Shown piece after piece: positions 35,149 through 44,488 of a stretch of 64,000 nt of DNA. The stretch comes from Bradyrhizobium roseum. GTDB taxonomy: Bacteria > Pseudomonadota > Alphaproteobacteria > Rhizobiales > Xanthobacteraceae. The position numbers and the translations under genes were made by a program. The notes under the pieces are model-generated. The model did no database searches, had not been told where the DNA came from, and saw only the letters and a list, made by a program, of their open reading frames with translations. Positions within the stretch are counted from its first letter, which is position 1. Every line of letters begins with the position of its first letter. The stretch covers positions 558,001 through 622,000 of the forward strand of contig NZ_CP129212.1 of the NCBI RefSeq assembly GCF_030413175.1, in the 5' to 3' direction.

Positions 35149-36369
35149 CTATCGCCCGGGTACCGGTCCGCCAACGCCGGGCCGGAGCAGCAGCACGATC
35201 AGCAGGAGGGGAATCAGCGGCGCGATCCTGGCGACGGGAAACAGCACCGGCGGGCTCAGCATCGGCAGCAGCCAGACCATGAACGCCAGGGTCCAGCACC
35301 ACAGCGGCACGGGTGCGGCGCGTGACATCAGCCAGAACGCGGCGGCAATGACCAGGAGCGTCACGTCATAGGGGCCGGAATGCGGTGCGGCGAGGACCGT
35401 GGCGGCGAGGAACACCGCGGTCCTTTCCCTTGTCCCAAGCCGCGACCGGAATGCGATGACGACGGAGACGGCGGCGCCGATCATGGCGAGCAGTTGAACC
35501 CACGACGCCAGCCGCGCCGAAACGCCGAGCAGCACCGCGCAGGCATAGACGCTGTGGCCCCACATCCGGCCATACGCGATCCACTTCTCGCTCGGGCTGA
35601 TGAAGTTCTCGATGATCAACGGCAGCCAGCGCAGCCAGAGCTCCCATCCGAACATCCATCCGCTCGCGATCACCATCGCAAGGGCCGACACGCCTGAAGC
35701 CAGCAATGCGCGCCATTGCCCGGCCGCGATCAAGGCGATCGGCACCAGGATGCAGAACTGCGGCTTGAACGTCAGCAGTCCCAGCACCAGTCCGCCGAGA
35801 AAGGGACGCCGTTCGAGAAGGCCAAACCCGCCGACGATCAGCGCTGCGACGAGGAAGACAGCCTGACCGTTGATCGCGTTGATGGCCGATGCCGGGCAGC
35901 CCAGCGCGGCCATCAACAGGACCGGCGATGGCGCGGCAGTGCTCGCTTGCAGCGCCCGCGCCAGCAGCGCGCCGGTTGCAAGCTGAAACGCGACATACGA
36001 ACCCAGGAAACCGAGGCCCGCGAACGGCAGCAGCATCAGCAGGAAGCTCGGCGGGTAGGCCCATGGCCGAAAATCCAGCGGTGACGAGAGCAAGCCGGCA
36101 AACGTGGTGTTGAGGAAATCCGTGAAGCGATCGCCGTCGAAGATCAGCGCGGCGTTGCCGTCGAGCACCGAACGGATCGCGCCGTAGAAAACCATCCAGT
36201 CGGTGCCGAGCGTGTTGTAGTCGAGCCCGATCTTGCCGGGATATGGAATCGTCGTGAGCAGGATCAGCCAGGCGTAAAGCGCGATGAGCAGGCCCGAGAC
36301 CAGCACGGCCGCGGGCGGGCGAAGCCAGTCGTTCCGCGCGAAATGGTCTCCGCCGTGTGCCAAGTCCAT
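35149..36369 (-). CDS. GT87/DUF2029-like polytopic glycosyltransferase
   Basis: This 406-residue integral membrane protein has about ten hydrophobic helices. A short polar N-tail is followed by helix 1 and a periplasmic loop with GLDYNTLGTDWMVFYGA, where the acidic residue expected of GT-C enzymes sits. Later features are FRPWAYPPSF and GLLTFKPQF, characteristic of the DUF2029 (glycosyltransferase family 87) group related to polyprenyl-phosphate-mannose-dependent mannosyltransferases. The role is probably transfer of a sugar from a lipid-linked donor to a glycolipid or polysaccharide. The acceptor cannot be told, and no other cell-envelope glycan genes are adjacent. Start ATG 36369 gives a normal length. 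Confidence 0.8.
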   Translation of the reverse strand: MDLAHGGDHFARNDWLRPPAAVLVSGLLIALYAWLILLTTIPYPGKIGLDYNTLGTDWMVFYGAIRSVLDGNAALIFDGDRFTDFLNTTFAGLLSSPLDFRPWAYPPSFLLMLLPFAGLGFLGSYVAFQLATGALLARALQASTAAPSPVLLMAALGCPASAINAINGQAVFLVAALIVGGFGLLERRPFLGGLVLGLLTFKPQFCILVPIALIAAGQWRALLASGVSALAMVIASGWMFGWELWLRWLPLIIENFISPSEKWIAYGRMWGHSVYACAVLLGVSARLASWVQLLAMIGAAVSVVIAFRSRLGTRERTAVFLAATVLAAPHSGPYDVTLLVIAAAFWLMSRAAPVPLWCWTLAFMVWLLPMLSPPVLFPVARIAPLIPLLLIVLLLRPGVGGPVPGR

Positions 36370-36577
36370 GCGTTGTCCTGCCGGGCGGTGCGCTGATTTG
36401 CTGCGGGCGGGGGCGAATCGGCCTCGATCTTACGGCGATCGAGGCGATGTGCCCGGAATGATCCGGCAAAGAACTTAACGAAGCGCTTCGGCGCTGGTGC
36501 CGGCCGGAAATTTCCGCCCGCCCCAAATGGACTCTGGTTGCAAAGACAAATATGCTCATCCTGGGTGTGTGGGGAAA

Positions 36578-37846
36578 ATGCTGATGAAATGCCGTGCTGC
36601 TGCGGTTGCAGTTCTGTTGAGTGCGATTTTTACCGGTTCGAATGCGGAGGCGCGGGGGCCCTATGGCTCGATCAGCGTCGGCAACTGGAAGGGCGGGGCC
36701 TACACCAACGACCAGACCGGATCATTCTCGCATTGTGCGGCCGGCGCGAGTTACGCCAGCGGCGTCTATTTCGTCGTGATGATCGATCAGGACGGCAGCT
36801 GGGGCCTAGGCTTCATGCACGAACAATGGAAGCTGAAGACCGGTGAAGCGTTTCCGCTGACGCTGACATTCGACGGCCAGCAACCGTTCAACGTTCACGG
36901 CGTTGCGATCGCCGACAAGCTGGTTCGCGTTCCGATGCCGATCAATTCGTCGCTGATCGCTCAGTTCCGGCGGGCGAAAGGCATGACGGCCTATACCCAG
37001 GGGCAGCTGTTTCAGTTCAAGCTCGATCAGACCGGACAGCTGCTGCCGGTGCTGGCGCATTGCGTCGCAAAGATCAAACAATCCGGCCTGGGCGCCGCCG
37101 GCGATTTCTCGGCGTTGCCCGCAGCCAAGCCGACCGCCGTGGCGGCGGCAGCGCCGGACCAGGCGCCGGCCAAGCCCGAGAGGGTGTTCGACCAGAAGGG
37201 CACCGGATTTGTCGTGAGCACGAACGGGCATCTCGTCACCAACGCGCATGTCGTGCAGGGCTGTGTCGGCGACATCCAGGGCAATCCGACCGGCGAGGCG
37301 CCGGCCAAGTTGCGGCTGGTGTCGAGCGACGAAACCAACGATCTGGCCCTGCTGCAGGCCACCGGCACGTTCAAGGACATCGCCAAGATCCGCGACAAGC
37401 CGATCCAGTCGGGCGACAGCGTGGTGGCGATCGGCTTTCCCTTCCATGGATTGCTGACATCCGATTTCACGGTGACCACGGGAATCGTGAGTTCGCTCAG
37501 CGGCCTGCTGAACGACACGCGCTTCCTGCAGATCAGCGCCGCCGTTCAGCCCGGCAACAGCGGTGGGCCATTATTGGCTTCGAACGGCGACGTGGTGGGC
37601 GTGGTCGCGGCCAAGCTGAACGCCATCAGGTTCGTCAGGGCCACCGGCAACATTCCGGAAAACATCAACTTCGCGATCAAGACCGGCGCGCTGCGGGATT
37701 TTCTCGACAACAGCGTGGTGCCTTATCAGATCTCCGACGCGAAGGAGGAATTGAAGACCGCCGATATCGCGCGCAACGCGCGGGCGTTCACGTTCCTGAT
37801 TTCGTGCAAGGCAAAAGCGAAGGAAAAAGAGACCGCGAAGAATTAG
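36578..37846 (+). CDS. Exported HtrA/trypsin-like serine protease with novel N-domain
   Basis: The protein has 422 residues from ATG 36578 (GTGGGGAAA upstream). The frame is open 27 codons further, but those would disrupt the signal peptide (1-26). An N-terminal domain of about 145 residues that I do not recognise (GPYGSISVGNWKGGAYTND..., two Cys) and an Ala/Pro linker (about 180-200) lead to a protease domain of the HtrA/trypsin fold. The catalytic triad is visible: His 224 in TNAHVV, Asp 255 in NDLALL and Ser 328 in QPGNSGGPLL. No PDZ domain follows; the tail is Lys/Glu-rich. Likely a periplasmic or secreted protease; the substrate is unknown. Confidence 0.85.
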   Translation: MLMKCRAAAVAVLLSAIFTGSNAEARGPYGSISVGNWKGGAYTNDQTGSFSHCAAGASYASGVYFVVMIDQDGSWGLGFMHEQWKLKTGEAFPLTLTFDGQQPFNVHGVAIADKLVRVPMPINSSLIAQFRRAKGMTAYTQGQLFQFKLDQTGQLLPVLAHCVAKIKQSGLGAAGDFSALPAAKPTAVAAAAPDQAPAKPERVFDQKGTGFVVSTNGHLVTNAHVVQGCVGDIQGNPTGEAPAKLRLVSSDETNDLALLQATGTFKDIAKIRDKPIQSGDSVVAIGFPFHGLLTSDFTVTTGIVSSLSGLLNDTRFLQISAAVQPGNSGGPLLASNGDVVGVVAAKLNAIRFVRATGNIPENINFAIKTGALRDFLDNSVVPYQISDAKEELKTADIARNARAFTFLISCKAKAKEKETAKN

Positions 37847-37862
37847 CCTGGTTCGGCGACTT

Positions 37863-38174
37863 TCATCGCCGCGAATTGCTGCCGCTTCTGTGCGGGGCCT
37901 GGGCATTCCAGGCGCTCCAGCTCACGCTGGCGAGGCTGCGCCGGTCGGTCGCGAGCGGTCGCCGGGTCTGCCGCTCGTAGGCGGCGATGATGTGTTGCGA
38001 CTGGCGAATCTTCTGCTCGAGTTCGGCAACCGCCTTCTGCGTCTTGCTGGTCCTGTTCGACAAAGCTGGCTCGCCGATCGTGAATCGCGTGGTCTCGATG
38101 TTCTTCAAGGTCTCGCGTAGCTTCTTGAGCTGGGCGCGGTGCCATGCAATGGCGCTGTCGCTGTCTACCGGCAT
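37863..38174 (-). CDS. Small coiled-coil hypothetical protein
   Basis: A 103-residue protein, mostly helical in its first 70 residues (WHRAQLKKLRETLKNIETTR and then KTQKAVAELEQKIRQSQHII), followed by a basic tail. The heptad pattern suggests a short coiled coil. It is convergent with the protease gene, with 16 bases between stops. The frame carries normal high-GC third-position usage. No function is recognised; I regard it as a real small gene because of the strong helix pattern and clean spacing. Confidence 0.6.
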   Translation of the reverse strand: MPVDSDSAIAWHRAQLKKLRETLKNIETTRFTIGEPALSNRTSKTQKAVAELEQKIRQSQHIIAAYERQTRRPLATDRRSLASVSWSAWNAQAPHRSGSNSRR

Positions 38175-38427
38175 GCGAGCTCTCCTGATTCGTGGCCGAA
38201 TCTAGCACGCCTCGGGCAAGTTGGGCCAAGGGTGGCGGCCAGGAGACTGCAGAACCAGCGTTCTTGTGAACTGCGCGGGGTTGACCTTCCCGATTTCGGC
38301 CCTTTTTTGCCATCGAAGCGACCGTGGCCGAGCCTTCTAACAACAAACTCGCGTGATGATCTCTGCTCAGCGCGGGCCCTCTTACGGACCGGGCGACAGA
38401 ATGTCGGCCCGGCGCTTGGAGCGTGTG

Positions 38428-38619
38428 ATGAGCGAAGTGGAATTCGATCGGATTGTCGATGCCGTGCGAAAGGAAATCGCGCTGGTGCCGGGTTTGGATT
38501 CGTTGACGGGATTGCGGGCGTCGGACTGGCGGCAGCGGGCCGTGGTCGACAAGTCGCGCCGCAGCGCCCCGATCGCCAGAGTTCGTCGTATCGGCGAAGG
38601 GCAGAAGCGATATCGCTGA
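38428..38619 (+). CDS. Possible small hypothetical protein
   Basis: A 63-residue frame (MSEVEFDRIVDAVRKEIALV...) starts at an ATG preceded by GGAG about nine bases upstream. The frame extends 25 codons upstream, but those look random. The N-terminal half is an acidic amphipathic helix, the rest is basic. It lies in an otherwise empty stretch (38175-38846) where the opposite-strand frame is Arg/Pro-rich and looks spurious. No family is recognised. It may be a gene remnant. Confidence 0.35.
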   Translation: MSEVEFDRIVDAVRKEIALVPGLDSLTGLRASDWRQRAVVDKSRRSAPIARVRRIGEGQKRYR

Positions 38620-38846
38620 AGGCGGAAGCGGTGACCCCGACGGAGCGGCCGATGTTCGAAATCGTGGGAACCGCGTACGGTAAAGCCGGCATGAAGACGG
38701 CTGCTCGAGTTTGACGGATCGCGTCTACCTCGCGTGAGGACTTGCACCCTAGCCTGAATTCGTCCGCGCCGTTTCGAGCCACGTGCGGATCGACCTTGGC
38801 CGCCGTCGGTTTTCCGCCGGCGGCCCTTTGTTGCCAGGCAAGGCTG

Positions 38847-39422
38847 TTATTTCATATCGTCGTACGGCGACACCGCGGGGCTGCCGACGCGCATCCGCTT
38901 GATGCGGCGCACTGCCATCGGCGTACCGTCGGACTGATACTGCAACTCGTAGTTCTTGCCGTTCTGGTCGACGGCGGTGCAGGAAATGCTGGAGAGCTCC
39001 AGCGTCACGAAATTCCCGACCTGCCGGCAGAGGCCCGCGGCAAGTGCGATGGAGGGCACTGGAAGGCCATCGACCTTCGGCCGATCCTTGGATTTCAGCA
39101 GCATCCGGTCGATCGGCAGCTCATACACGTTGGCCGCCGGCCTTCGTCCGTTGTCACCGGAAAATGTGATGATGTGGCTGTCGTCCTTGGGGTCGTTGAT
39201 CGCGATCGTGAAATTAGCCCGGCCTTCCTCGGTCTGGGAGAACGCCACCGCCCGGCAGGGTAGATCGCGCCCGCCGACCTTGAACGTCCTGCACTTGCCG
39301 GACATCATCGCGAAAATGATGGTATCCGGTTCCGGCCGCGGAAGCTCTTCCGAGGCGCAAGCGGGCATTGCAACGAGGGCGATGGCAAGCGCGAGAGCTC
39401 GCCGGCAGAATCTCATGGTCAT
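38847..39422 (-). CDS. Exported hypothetical protein
   Basis: A 191-residue protein from ATG 39422 (a second ATG two codons on is equally possible). The frame runs upstream to 39686 but the extra 88 residues have no protein-like character. A signal peptide (RALALAIALVAMPACA) ends near residue 24 and the ACA/S junction could also be read as a weak lipobox. The mature part is a compact alpha/beta sequence with three Cys and the motif GKCRTFKVGGRDLPCRAVAF. It resembles small periplasmic proteins of unknown function in Bradyrhizobium-type genomes, but I cannot name a family. Confidence 0.7.
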   Translation of the reverse strand: MTMRFCRRALALAIALVAMPACASEELPRPEPDTIIFAMMSGKCRTFKVGGRDLPCRAVAFSQTEEGRANFTIAINDPKDDSHIITFSGDNGRRPAANVYELPIDRMLLKSKDRPKVDGLPVPSIALAAGLCRQVGNFVTLELSSISCTAVDQNGKNYELQYQSDGTPMAVRRIKRMRVGSPAVSPYDDMK

Positions 39423-39514
39423 GGCACGGTTGATAGGACATGGCGCGCGGTGTGACCAGAGTCTGGAATGGCCGACACCGCGGGAAAACCCTGTTTTGCA
39501 GCGCCGAACAGGCA

Positions 39515-39979
39515 TCAGAAATCGAGCGGCGCATTGTCGACCACTTCCTTCATGACGAAGAAAGTCCGGGTCTGGCGGACCCCCGGCAGCGCGATCAATT
39601 GCTCGCCATGGATGCGGTTGAAATCCTCCATGTCGCCGACCCGGATTTTGAGGAAATAGTCGAAATCGCCTGCCACCAGATGGCAATCCAGCACGAATTT
39701 CAGTTGCGCGATGGCCCGCTCGAACGCGGCAAAGCTTTCCGGCGTGGAGCGGTCGAGCACCACGCCAACCATCACCAGCGCCCCCTTGCCGACCTTGCGC
39801 GGCGCCACCATCGCTCTGACTTCGGCGATGAACCCCTCCTCGAACAGGCGCTGGGTGCGGCGGTGACAGGTCGCGGCGCTGACGCCGGCCATTTCGGCCA
39901 GCTCAGCGTTGGTCAGCCGGCCGCTATTCTGCAGGAATCGCAATATCTTGAGGTCAATGCGGTCGAGCCGACCGGCCAT
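39515..39979 (-). CDS. acdR: Lrp/AsnC-family regulator of ACC deaminase
   Basis: A 154-residue Lrp-type regulator. The winged HTH (LDRIDLKILRFLQNSGRLTN, then AELAEMAGVSAATCHRRTQRL, residues about 5-43) is followed by the RAM ligand-binding domain (VLDCHLVAGDFDYFLKIRVGDM and LIALPGVRQTRTFFVMKEV). It is divergent from acdS with 160 bases between the two genes (counting from ATG 40140), the arrangement known for AcdR/AcdB-controlled ACC deaminase genes. It probably activates acdS in response to ACC; that role is inferred from position and family. Confidence 0.88.
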   Translation of the reverse strand: MAGRLDRIDLKILRFLQNSGRLTNAELAEMAGVSAATCHRRTQRLFEEGFIAEVRAMVAPRKVGKGALVMVGVVLDRSTPESFAAFERAIAQLKFVLDCHLVAGDFDYFLKIRVGDMEDFNRIHGEQLIALPGVRQTRTFFVMKEVVDNAPLDF

Positions 39980-40037
39980 GAAAGATTCTCTCGTAAATAG
40001 GCTAATTAAAGAAAGAATAGATACGTAAAATTACATT

Positions 40038-40056
40038 CTCCTGCAATATCCAGGAG
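40038..40056. promoter_or_regulatory. Candidate Lrp operator (inverted repeat)
   Basis: CTCCTG (40038-40043) and CAGGAG (40051-40056) form a perfect 6-bp inverted repeat around CAATATC, inside the AT-rich acdR-acdS intergenic stretch. It starts 58 bases from the acdR start and ends 83 bases before the acdS start. Its place and symmetry suit an Lrp-type binding site, although it does not look like the classic E. coli Lrp consensus. Confidence 0.45.
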
Positions 40057-40139
40057 CAATTATCTTACAAATAGAGAGCACCTTTCCTGCCACCAATGAT
40101 ACCGGCGTTGCGGAGATCAGTCCATCGACGGAGATGACG

Positions 40140-41153
40140 ATGCTGGAGAAATTCGAACGCTATCCGCTCACTTTCGGGCCCACCCATATCGAGAAGCTGG
40201 AGCGGCTGTCGCAGCATCTCGGCGGCGAGGTCGAACTCTACGCCAAGCGCGAGGACTGCAATTCGGGGCTCGCTTTCGGCGGCAACAAGCTGCGCAAGCT
40301 CGAATACATCATCCCTGACGCGATCGCCTCCAATGCCGACACGCTGGTCTCGATCGGCGGAGTGCAGTCCAACCACACCCGCATGGTGGCGGCCGTGGCG
40401 GCCAAGATCGGGATGAAGTGCCGCCTGGTGCAGGAAAGCTGGGTGCCGCATGAGGACGCCGTCTATGACCGCGTCGGCAATATTCTGCTCAGTCGCGTCA
40501 TGGGTGCGGATGTGCAACTGGTCGATGAAGGGTTCGACATCGGTATCCGCCAAAGCTGGGAAGAGGCGATTGCGGATGTGAAGGCCAAGGGCGGCAAGCC
40601 CTATGCGATTCCGGCCGGCGCCTCCGTGCACAAATATGGCGGGCTCGGCTATGTCGGCTTCGCCGAAGAGGTGCGCGCGCAGGAGAAGGAACTTGGCTTC
40701 GCCTTCGACTTCATCGTGGTCTGCACCGTCACCGGCTCAACCCATGCCGGCATGCTGGTGGGATTCGCCAAGGACGGCCGCGCGCGAAAAGTGATCGGCA
40801 TCGATGCGTCGTTCACGCCGGCGCAGACCAAGGCGCAGGTGCTCGACATCGCCCGCAACACCGCAGCCCTCGTCGAACTCGGCCGCGAGATCGTCGAGGA
40901 TGATTGCGTGCTGATCGAGGACTATGCCTATCCGGCCTACGGCGTTCCTTCCGAGGAAACCAAGGAGGCGATCCGGCTGTCCGCGCGCCTCGAAGGCATG
41001 ATCACCGATCCCGTTTACGAGGGAAAATCCATGCAGGGCATGATCGACCTCGTGAACAAGGGATACTTTCCGAAGGGATCGAAGGTGCTGTACGCCCATC
41101 TCGGCGGCGCGCCCGCGATCAACGGATATGCCTACGCGTTCCGCAACGGCTGA
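40140..41153 (+). CDS. acdS: 1-aminocyclopropane-1-carboxylate deaminase
   Basis: A PLP enzyme of the tryptophan-synthase-beta fold, 337 residues from ATG 40140. An ATG two codons earlier (40134) abuts the ACGGAG ribosome binding site directly, so the second ATG, with six bases of spacing, is preferred. The PLP lysine lies in [12 protein letters not shown]. Discriminating residues favour true ACC deaminase over D-cysteine desulfhydrase: Glu in [11 protein letters not shown] and Leu in YAHLGGAP. It cleaves the ethylene precursor ACC to 2-oxobutyrate and ammonia, a trait of plant-associated bacteria. The stop is two bases from the convergent recQ stop. Confidence 0.95.
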   Translation: MLEKFERYPLTFGPTHIEKLERLSQHLGGEVELYAKREDCNSGLAFGGNKLRKLEYIIPDAIASNADTLVSIGGVQSNHTRMVAAVAAKIGMKCRLVQESWVPHEDAVYDRVGNILLSRVMGADVQLVDEGFDIGIRQSWEEAIADVKAKGGKPYAIPAGASVHKYGGLGYVGFAEEVRAQEKELGFAFDFIVVCTVTGSTHAGMLVGFAKDGRARKVIGIDASFTPAQTKAQVLDIARNTAALVELGREIVEDDCVLIEDYAYPAYGVPSEETKEAIRLSARLEGMITDPVYEGKSMQGMIDLVNKGYFPKGSKVLYAHLGGAPAINGYAYAFRNG

Positions 41154-41155
41154 GC

Positions 41156-43012
41156 CTACGCGTCCGCCGTTCGCACCAGCGCGAGCAGTTCATCACCGTA
41201 ATGTTCGAGCTTCTTGTCGCCGATCCCCGCGATGTTTCGCAGCTCGTTGAGCGACGACGGCCGTGCGGCGGCGATGCCGTCGATGGTGGAATCGTGCAGC
41301 ACAACATAGGCCGGCACGTTGCGTTGGCGCGCGATGTCGGCACGCCAGGCCCGCAGCGACGCCTGCAGGCCGGCATCGGCGGGCCTGGTCTCGGCGCGCG
41401 GCGCCAGGTCGCCGCGCCTTGATTTGGCGCGGCTCTCGCGAAGGCGCGTGCCGGGCGCCGCCTCACGCAGCATGATTTCCGTCTCACCCTTCAGGACGCC
41501 GCGCGCGCTCTCGGTCAGCTTCAATGCGTTGTAGGCTTCGCTGTCCGCGCGCAGATGGCCCATCGCGACCAACTGGCGGATGACCGCGCGCCATTGCTTC
41601 TCGTTCAGGTCGCGGCCGATGCCGAACACGGTCAGCTTGTCATGTCCGAACTGCGTGACTTTTTCGGTCATGCGGCCGATCAGCACGTCGATCAGGTGCA
41701 TGGCGCCGAAACGTTGCCCGGTGCGGTAGGCGCAGGACAACAGTTTCTGCGCGGGAATTTTTCCGTCGCGAAGCTGCGGCGGCGACAGGCAGTTGTCGCA
41801 ATTGCCGCAATTGTTGCCGGTGACCTCTTCGCCGAAATAGCCGAGCAGACGGCTCCGTCGGCAGCCGGCGGTTTCCGCCAGCGCCACCAGCGCGTCGAGC
41901 TTGCCGATCGAGACGCGCTTGAACGCTTCGGAGCCGGTGGATTCGTCGATCATGCGGCGCTGCTGCACGATGTCGGACAGGCCGTAGGCCATCCAGGCGC
42001 TGGACGGCTTGCCGTCACGCCCGGCGCGGCCGGTTTCCTGGTAATAGGCCTCGATGCTCTTCGGCAAATCGAGATGCGCCACGAAGCGCACGTCCGGCTT
42101 GTCGATGCCCATGCCGAACGCGATGGTGGCGACGATGACGACGCCGTCCTCGTTGATGAAGCGATCCTGGTTGCGGGCGCGCAGGCCAGCGTCGAGCCCG
42201 GCGTGATAGGGCAGTGCCGGGATGCCTGCGCTGGTCAGCGCTCGCGCAGTATCCTCGACCTTGGCGCGCGACAGGCAGTATACGACGCCCGCGTCGCCAG
42301 CATGGCGTTCGCTGATAAACGCCTTGAGCTGCGCCGGCGCATTCTGCTTTTCGACGATTTCGTAACGGATGTTCGGGCGGTCGAAACTGGAGATGAATTG
42401 TGGCGAGCCGTCCAGCCCGAGCCGGGTCACGATCTCCTTGCGCGTCATGTCGTCGGCGGTCGCGGTCAGCGCGATCCGCGGCACGTCCGGAAAGCGCTCG
42501 GCGATGGCTGACAGGCCGATATATTCGGGACGGAAATCGTGTCCCCATTGCGAGACGCAATGCGCCTCGTCGATCGCAAACAGCGCGATCTTGGCCTGGC
42601 TCAGCAAGGAGAGACAGCGCGGTGTCAACAGCCGCTCCGGTGCGACATAGAGCAAGTCGAGGTCGCCGGCGAGCAGCCGCCGCTCGACTTCCGAGGCCTC
42701 ATCGAACGACAGCGTGGAATTCAAAACCGCCGCGTTGACGCCGGCTTCCAGCAGCCCCGCAACCTGGTCACGCATCAGCGCGATCAGCGGCGACACCACG
42801 ATGCCGCAGCCTTCGCGCAACAAGGATGGCAACTGGTAACACAGCGATTTGCCGCCGCCGGTGGGCATCAGCACCAGGCAATTGCCGCCGTCGGTCACGT
42901 GCCGGATGATCTCCTCCTGCGAGCCACGGAAGGCCGGCAGGCCGAACACCGAGTTGAGGACGGACAGCGCATCGGCGGCGCGATCGGGCGCGTGATTTCG
43001 GGCTGGATCCAT
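41156..43012 (-). CDS. recQ: ATP-dependent DNA helicase RecQ
   Basis: The protein has 618 residues from ATG 43012 (the frame extends 30 codons further without family similarity). Motif I is [11 protein letters not shown] (Walker A about 51-56) and motif II is [13 protein letters not shown] (DEAH about 148-151). The RecQ-C region holds the zinc cluster ([14 protein letters not shown], then NCGNCDNC). Motif VI reads [10 protein letters not shown]. The C-terminal HRDC domain ends in [13 protein letters not shown]. It unwinds DNA 3'-5' in recombination repair (RecF pathway). It lies 93 bases downstream of the VWA gene on the same strand. Confidence 0.97.
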   Translation of the reverse strand: MDPARNHAPDRAADALSVLNSVFGLPAFRGSQEEIIRHVTDGGNCLVLMPTGGGKSLCYQLPSLLREGCGIVVSPLIALMRDQVAGLLEAGVNAAVLNSTLSFDEASEVERRLLAGDLDLLYVAPERLLTPRCLSLLSQAKIALFAIDEAHCVSQWGHDFRPEYIGLSAIAERFPDVPRIALTATADDMTRKEIVTRLGLDGSPQFISSFDRPNIRYEIVEKQNAPAQLKAFISERHAGDAGVVYCLSRAKVEDTARALTSAGIPALPYHAGLDAGLRARNQDRFINEDGVVIVATIAFGMGIDKPDVRFVAHLDLPKSIEAYYQETGRAGRDGKPSSAWMAYGLSDIVQQRRMIDESTGSEAFKRVSIGKLDALVALAETAGCRRSRLLGYFGEEVTGNNCGNCDNCLSPPQLRDGKIPAQKLLSCAYRTGQRFGAMHLIDVLIGRMTEKVTQFGHDKLTVFGIGRDLNEKQWRAVIRQLVAMGHLRADSEAYNALKLTESARGVLKGETEIMLREAAPGTRLRESRAKSRRGDLAPRAETRPADAGLQASLRAWRADIARQRNVPAYVVLHDSTIDGIAAARPSSLNELRNIAGIGDKKLEHYGDELLALVRTADA

Positions 43013-43105
43013 ATCGGCTTCAAACGGAGAAAAACGGCCGCCAGTGGTGGCGTCTACGACGGTCGACCGATTAGAACATGGTCGCGCTGCAAACTCAAAC
43101 AAGGC

Positions 43106-44482
43106 CTATTGATAACTCGCCACGATATCCGACACCGCGCGTTCGAGCTGTTTTGCGGTGGCGCATTGCCGGACCACGGTGCAGAAGGTCGCATAGCGCG
43201 GCATTTCCGAATCGCCCCAGCCCCAGGCCATGCGGCCTTCCGGGTTGAGCCACACCAGGCGCTTCGAGCGCTCGGCGATGCGGCGGAGGATGTCGGCGCG
43301 CGGGTCGAGGTTGTTGCTGCGGGCGTCGCCGAGCACGATCACGGTGGTTTGCGGCGTGATCGCGCTCATCCAGCCGTGTTCGAAATCGTCGAAGGAGTTG
43401 CCGTAGTCGGAGGAACCGAAGCCGACTTTTGACATGATCTCGGCCATCGCTTCCTCAGGCGATTTTGCCTCGAGAATGTCGCTGACCTCGATCAGATGGC
43501 CGGAGAACGCAAACGATCGAACGTCGTCGACAACCTCGTGCAGGCTGTGGATCAAGAGCAGGAAGAAATCCGACACCCGCGCCACCGAGCCCGAGACGTC
43601 GCAGAGTGCCACGATCCTCGGCCGGTCGCGGTGGCGGCGTTTCCAGGCGGTGAGGAACGGCACGCCGCCCCAGGCGGCGTTGCGGCGGATGGTGCGACGG
43701 ACGTCAAGATGGCCGCGGCGCTGGCGCTTGCGCGGCTTGGAATAGCGCTCGCGCAGGCGGCGCGCGATCTGGCGGATCAACCGCCGCATCTGCTCGACCT
43801 GCCGCGGTTCAATCCGCGACAGCGGCGCGTTGGCCAGGATTTCGTTGCGCAGGTTTTCGGCTTCCTCGCGCCCGTACAGCAGCAGCGCCTGCGAGACGGT
43901 CTCGCGCACCGTGCCGCGCAGCCCGTCGAGTGCGTTGGTCAGCCGTTCCGCCAGCCCCGGGTTGGTCGCCGTCAGATGGTCGAGATCGTCGCGCAGGCGT
44001 TCGATGCCCATCTGTTCGAGAACGCGATTGGAGAAGATGCCGCGCTGGGTGAAATAGCGGATGTCCGACAGCGAGGCCGCGCTCGCCGCGTTGGCGATCG
44101 CCGCCGAAATCTGGTTGCGGTCCTGCGCCAGCAGCATCTGCGCAAGCTGGCCGAGCCCGTCCGCCTGCTCGTCGCCGCCGCTGGCGTCGCCTGGAGACTC
44201 GGATGTCGAATTTGACCCCGAAGAATCCTGTTCATCGGCCTTGTCATTCTCCGGGGGGGACTGCGGCGCAGGCTGATCGAAGAACAGATCGAAACAGTCG
44301 CCCAGCGCCTTCTTCTCGTCCTGGGTCTTGGCGAGCGTCAGCAGAAAAGTGTCGCGCAAAATGGTGCGGTCGGCAAAGCCGACCTTGGAGACGGCCCGCA
44401 TCGCGTCGATGCTCTCGGCCGGCGAGAGTTTTACGCCCGCGCCCCGCGCCGCACGAAAGAAGCGATGCAGGTTCTCTCTCAT
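43106..44482 (-). CDS. VWA-domain protein (CoxE-like), MoxR partner
   Basis: The protein has 458 residues. The N-terminus (FFRAARGAGVKLSPAESIDA) is typical of CoxE/VWA proteins. An acidic low-complexity linker (about 70-110, rich in Asp, Glu, Ser and Gly) and a helical middle lead to a C-terminal VWA domain with an intact MIDAS, DVSGSV at 295-300. The domain continues with a later Thr/Asp-rich SSDYGNSFDDFE. VWA proteins of this type act with MoxR-family AAA ATPases as metal-loading or complex-assembly chaperones. It begins six bases after the MoxR gene stop, so the two are co-transcribed. No carbon-monoxide dehydrogenase genes are present, so the client is unknown. Confidence 0.88.
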   Translation of the reverse strand: MRENLHRFFRAARGAGVKLSPAESIDAMRAVSKVGFADRTILRDTFLLTLAKTQDEKKALGDCFDLFFDQPAPQSPPENDKADEQDSSGSNSTSESPGDASGGDEQADGLGQLAQMLLAQDRNQISAAIANAASAASLSDIRYFTQRGIFSNRVLEQMGIERLRDDLDHLTATNPGLAERLTNALDGLRGTVRETVSQALLLYGREEAENLRNEILANAPLSRIEPRQVEQMRRLIRQIARRLRERYSKPRKRQRRGHLDVRRTIRRNAAWGGVPFLTAWKRRHRDRPRIVALCDVSGSVARVSDFFLLLIHSLHEVVDDVRSFAFSGHLIEVSDILEAKSPEEAMAEIMSKVGFGSSDYGNSFDDFEHGWMSAITPQTTVIVLGDARSNNLDPRADILRRIAERSKRLVWLNPEGRMAWGWGDSEMPRYATFCTVVRQCATAKQLERAVSDIVASYQ

Positions 44483-44488
44483 GCCGGC

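Noticed and set aside
38165..38782. Leftward 205-codon frame
   Set aside because: Arg/Pro/Ser-rich, no ribosome binding site, no domain pattern; overlaps the better small rightward frame.
39423..39686. Upstream extension of the exported hypothetical protein
   Set aside because: Overlaps the C-terminal part of the Lrp regulator gene on the same strand in another frame and would bury the signal peptide.
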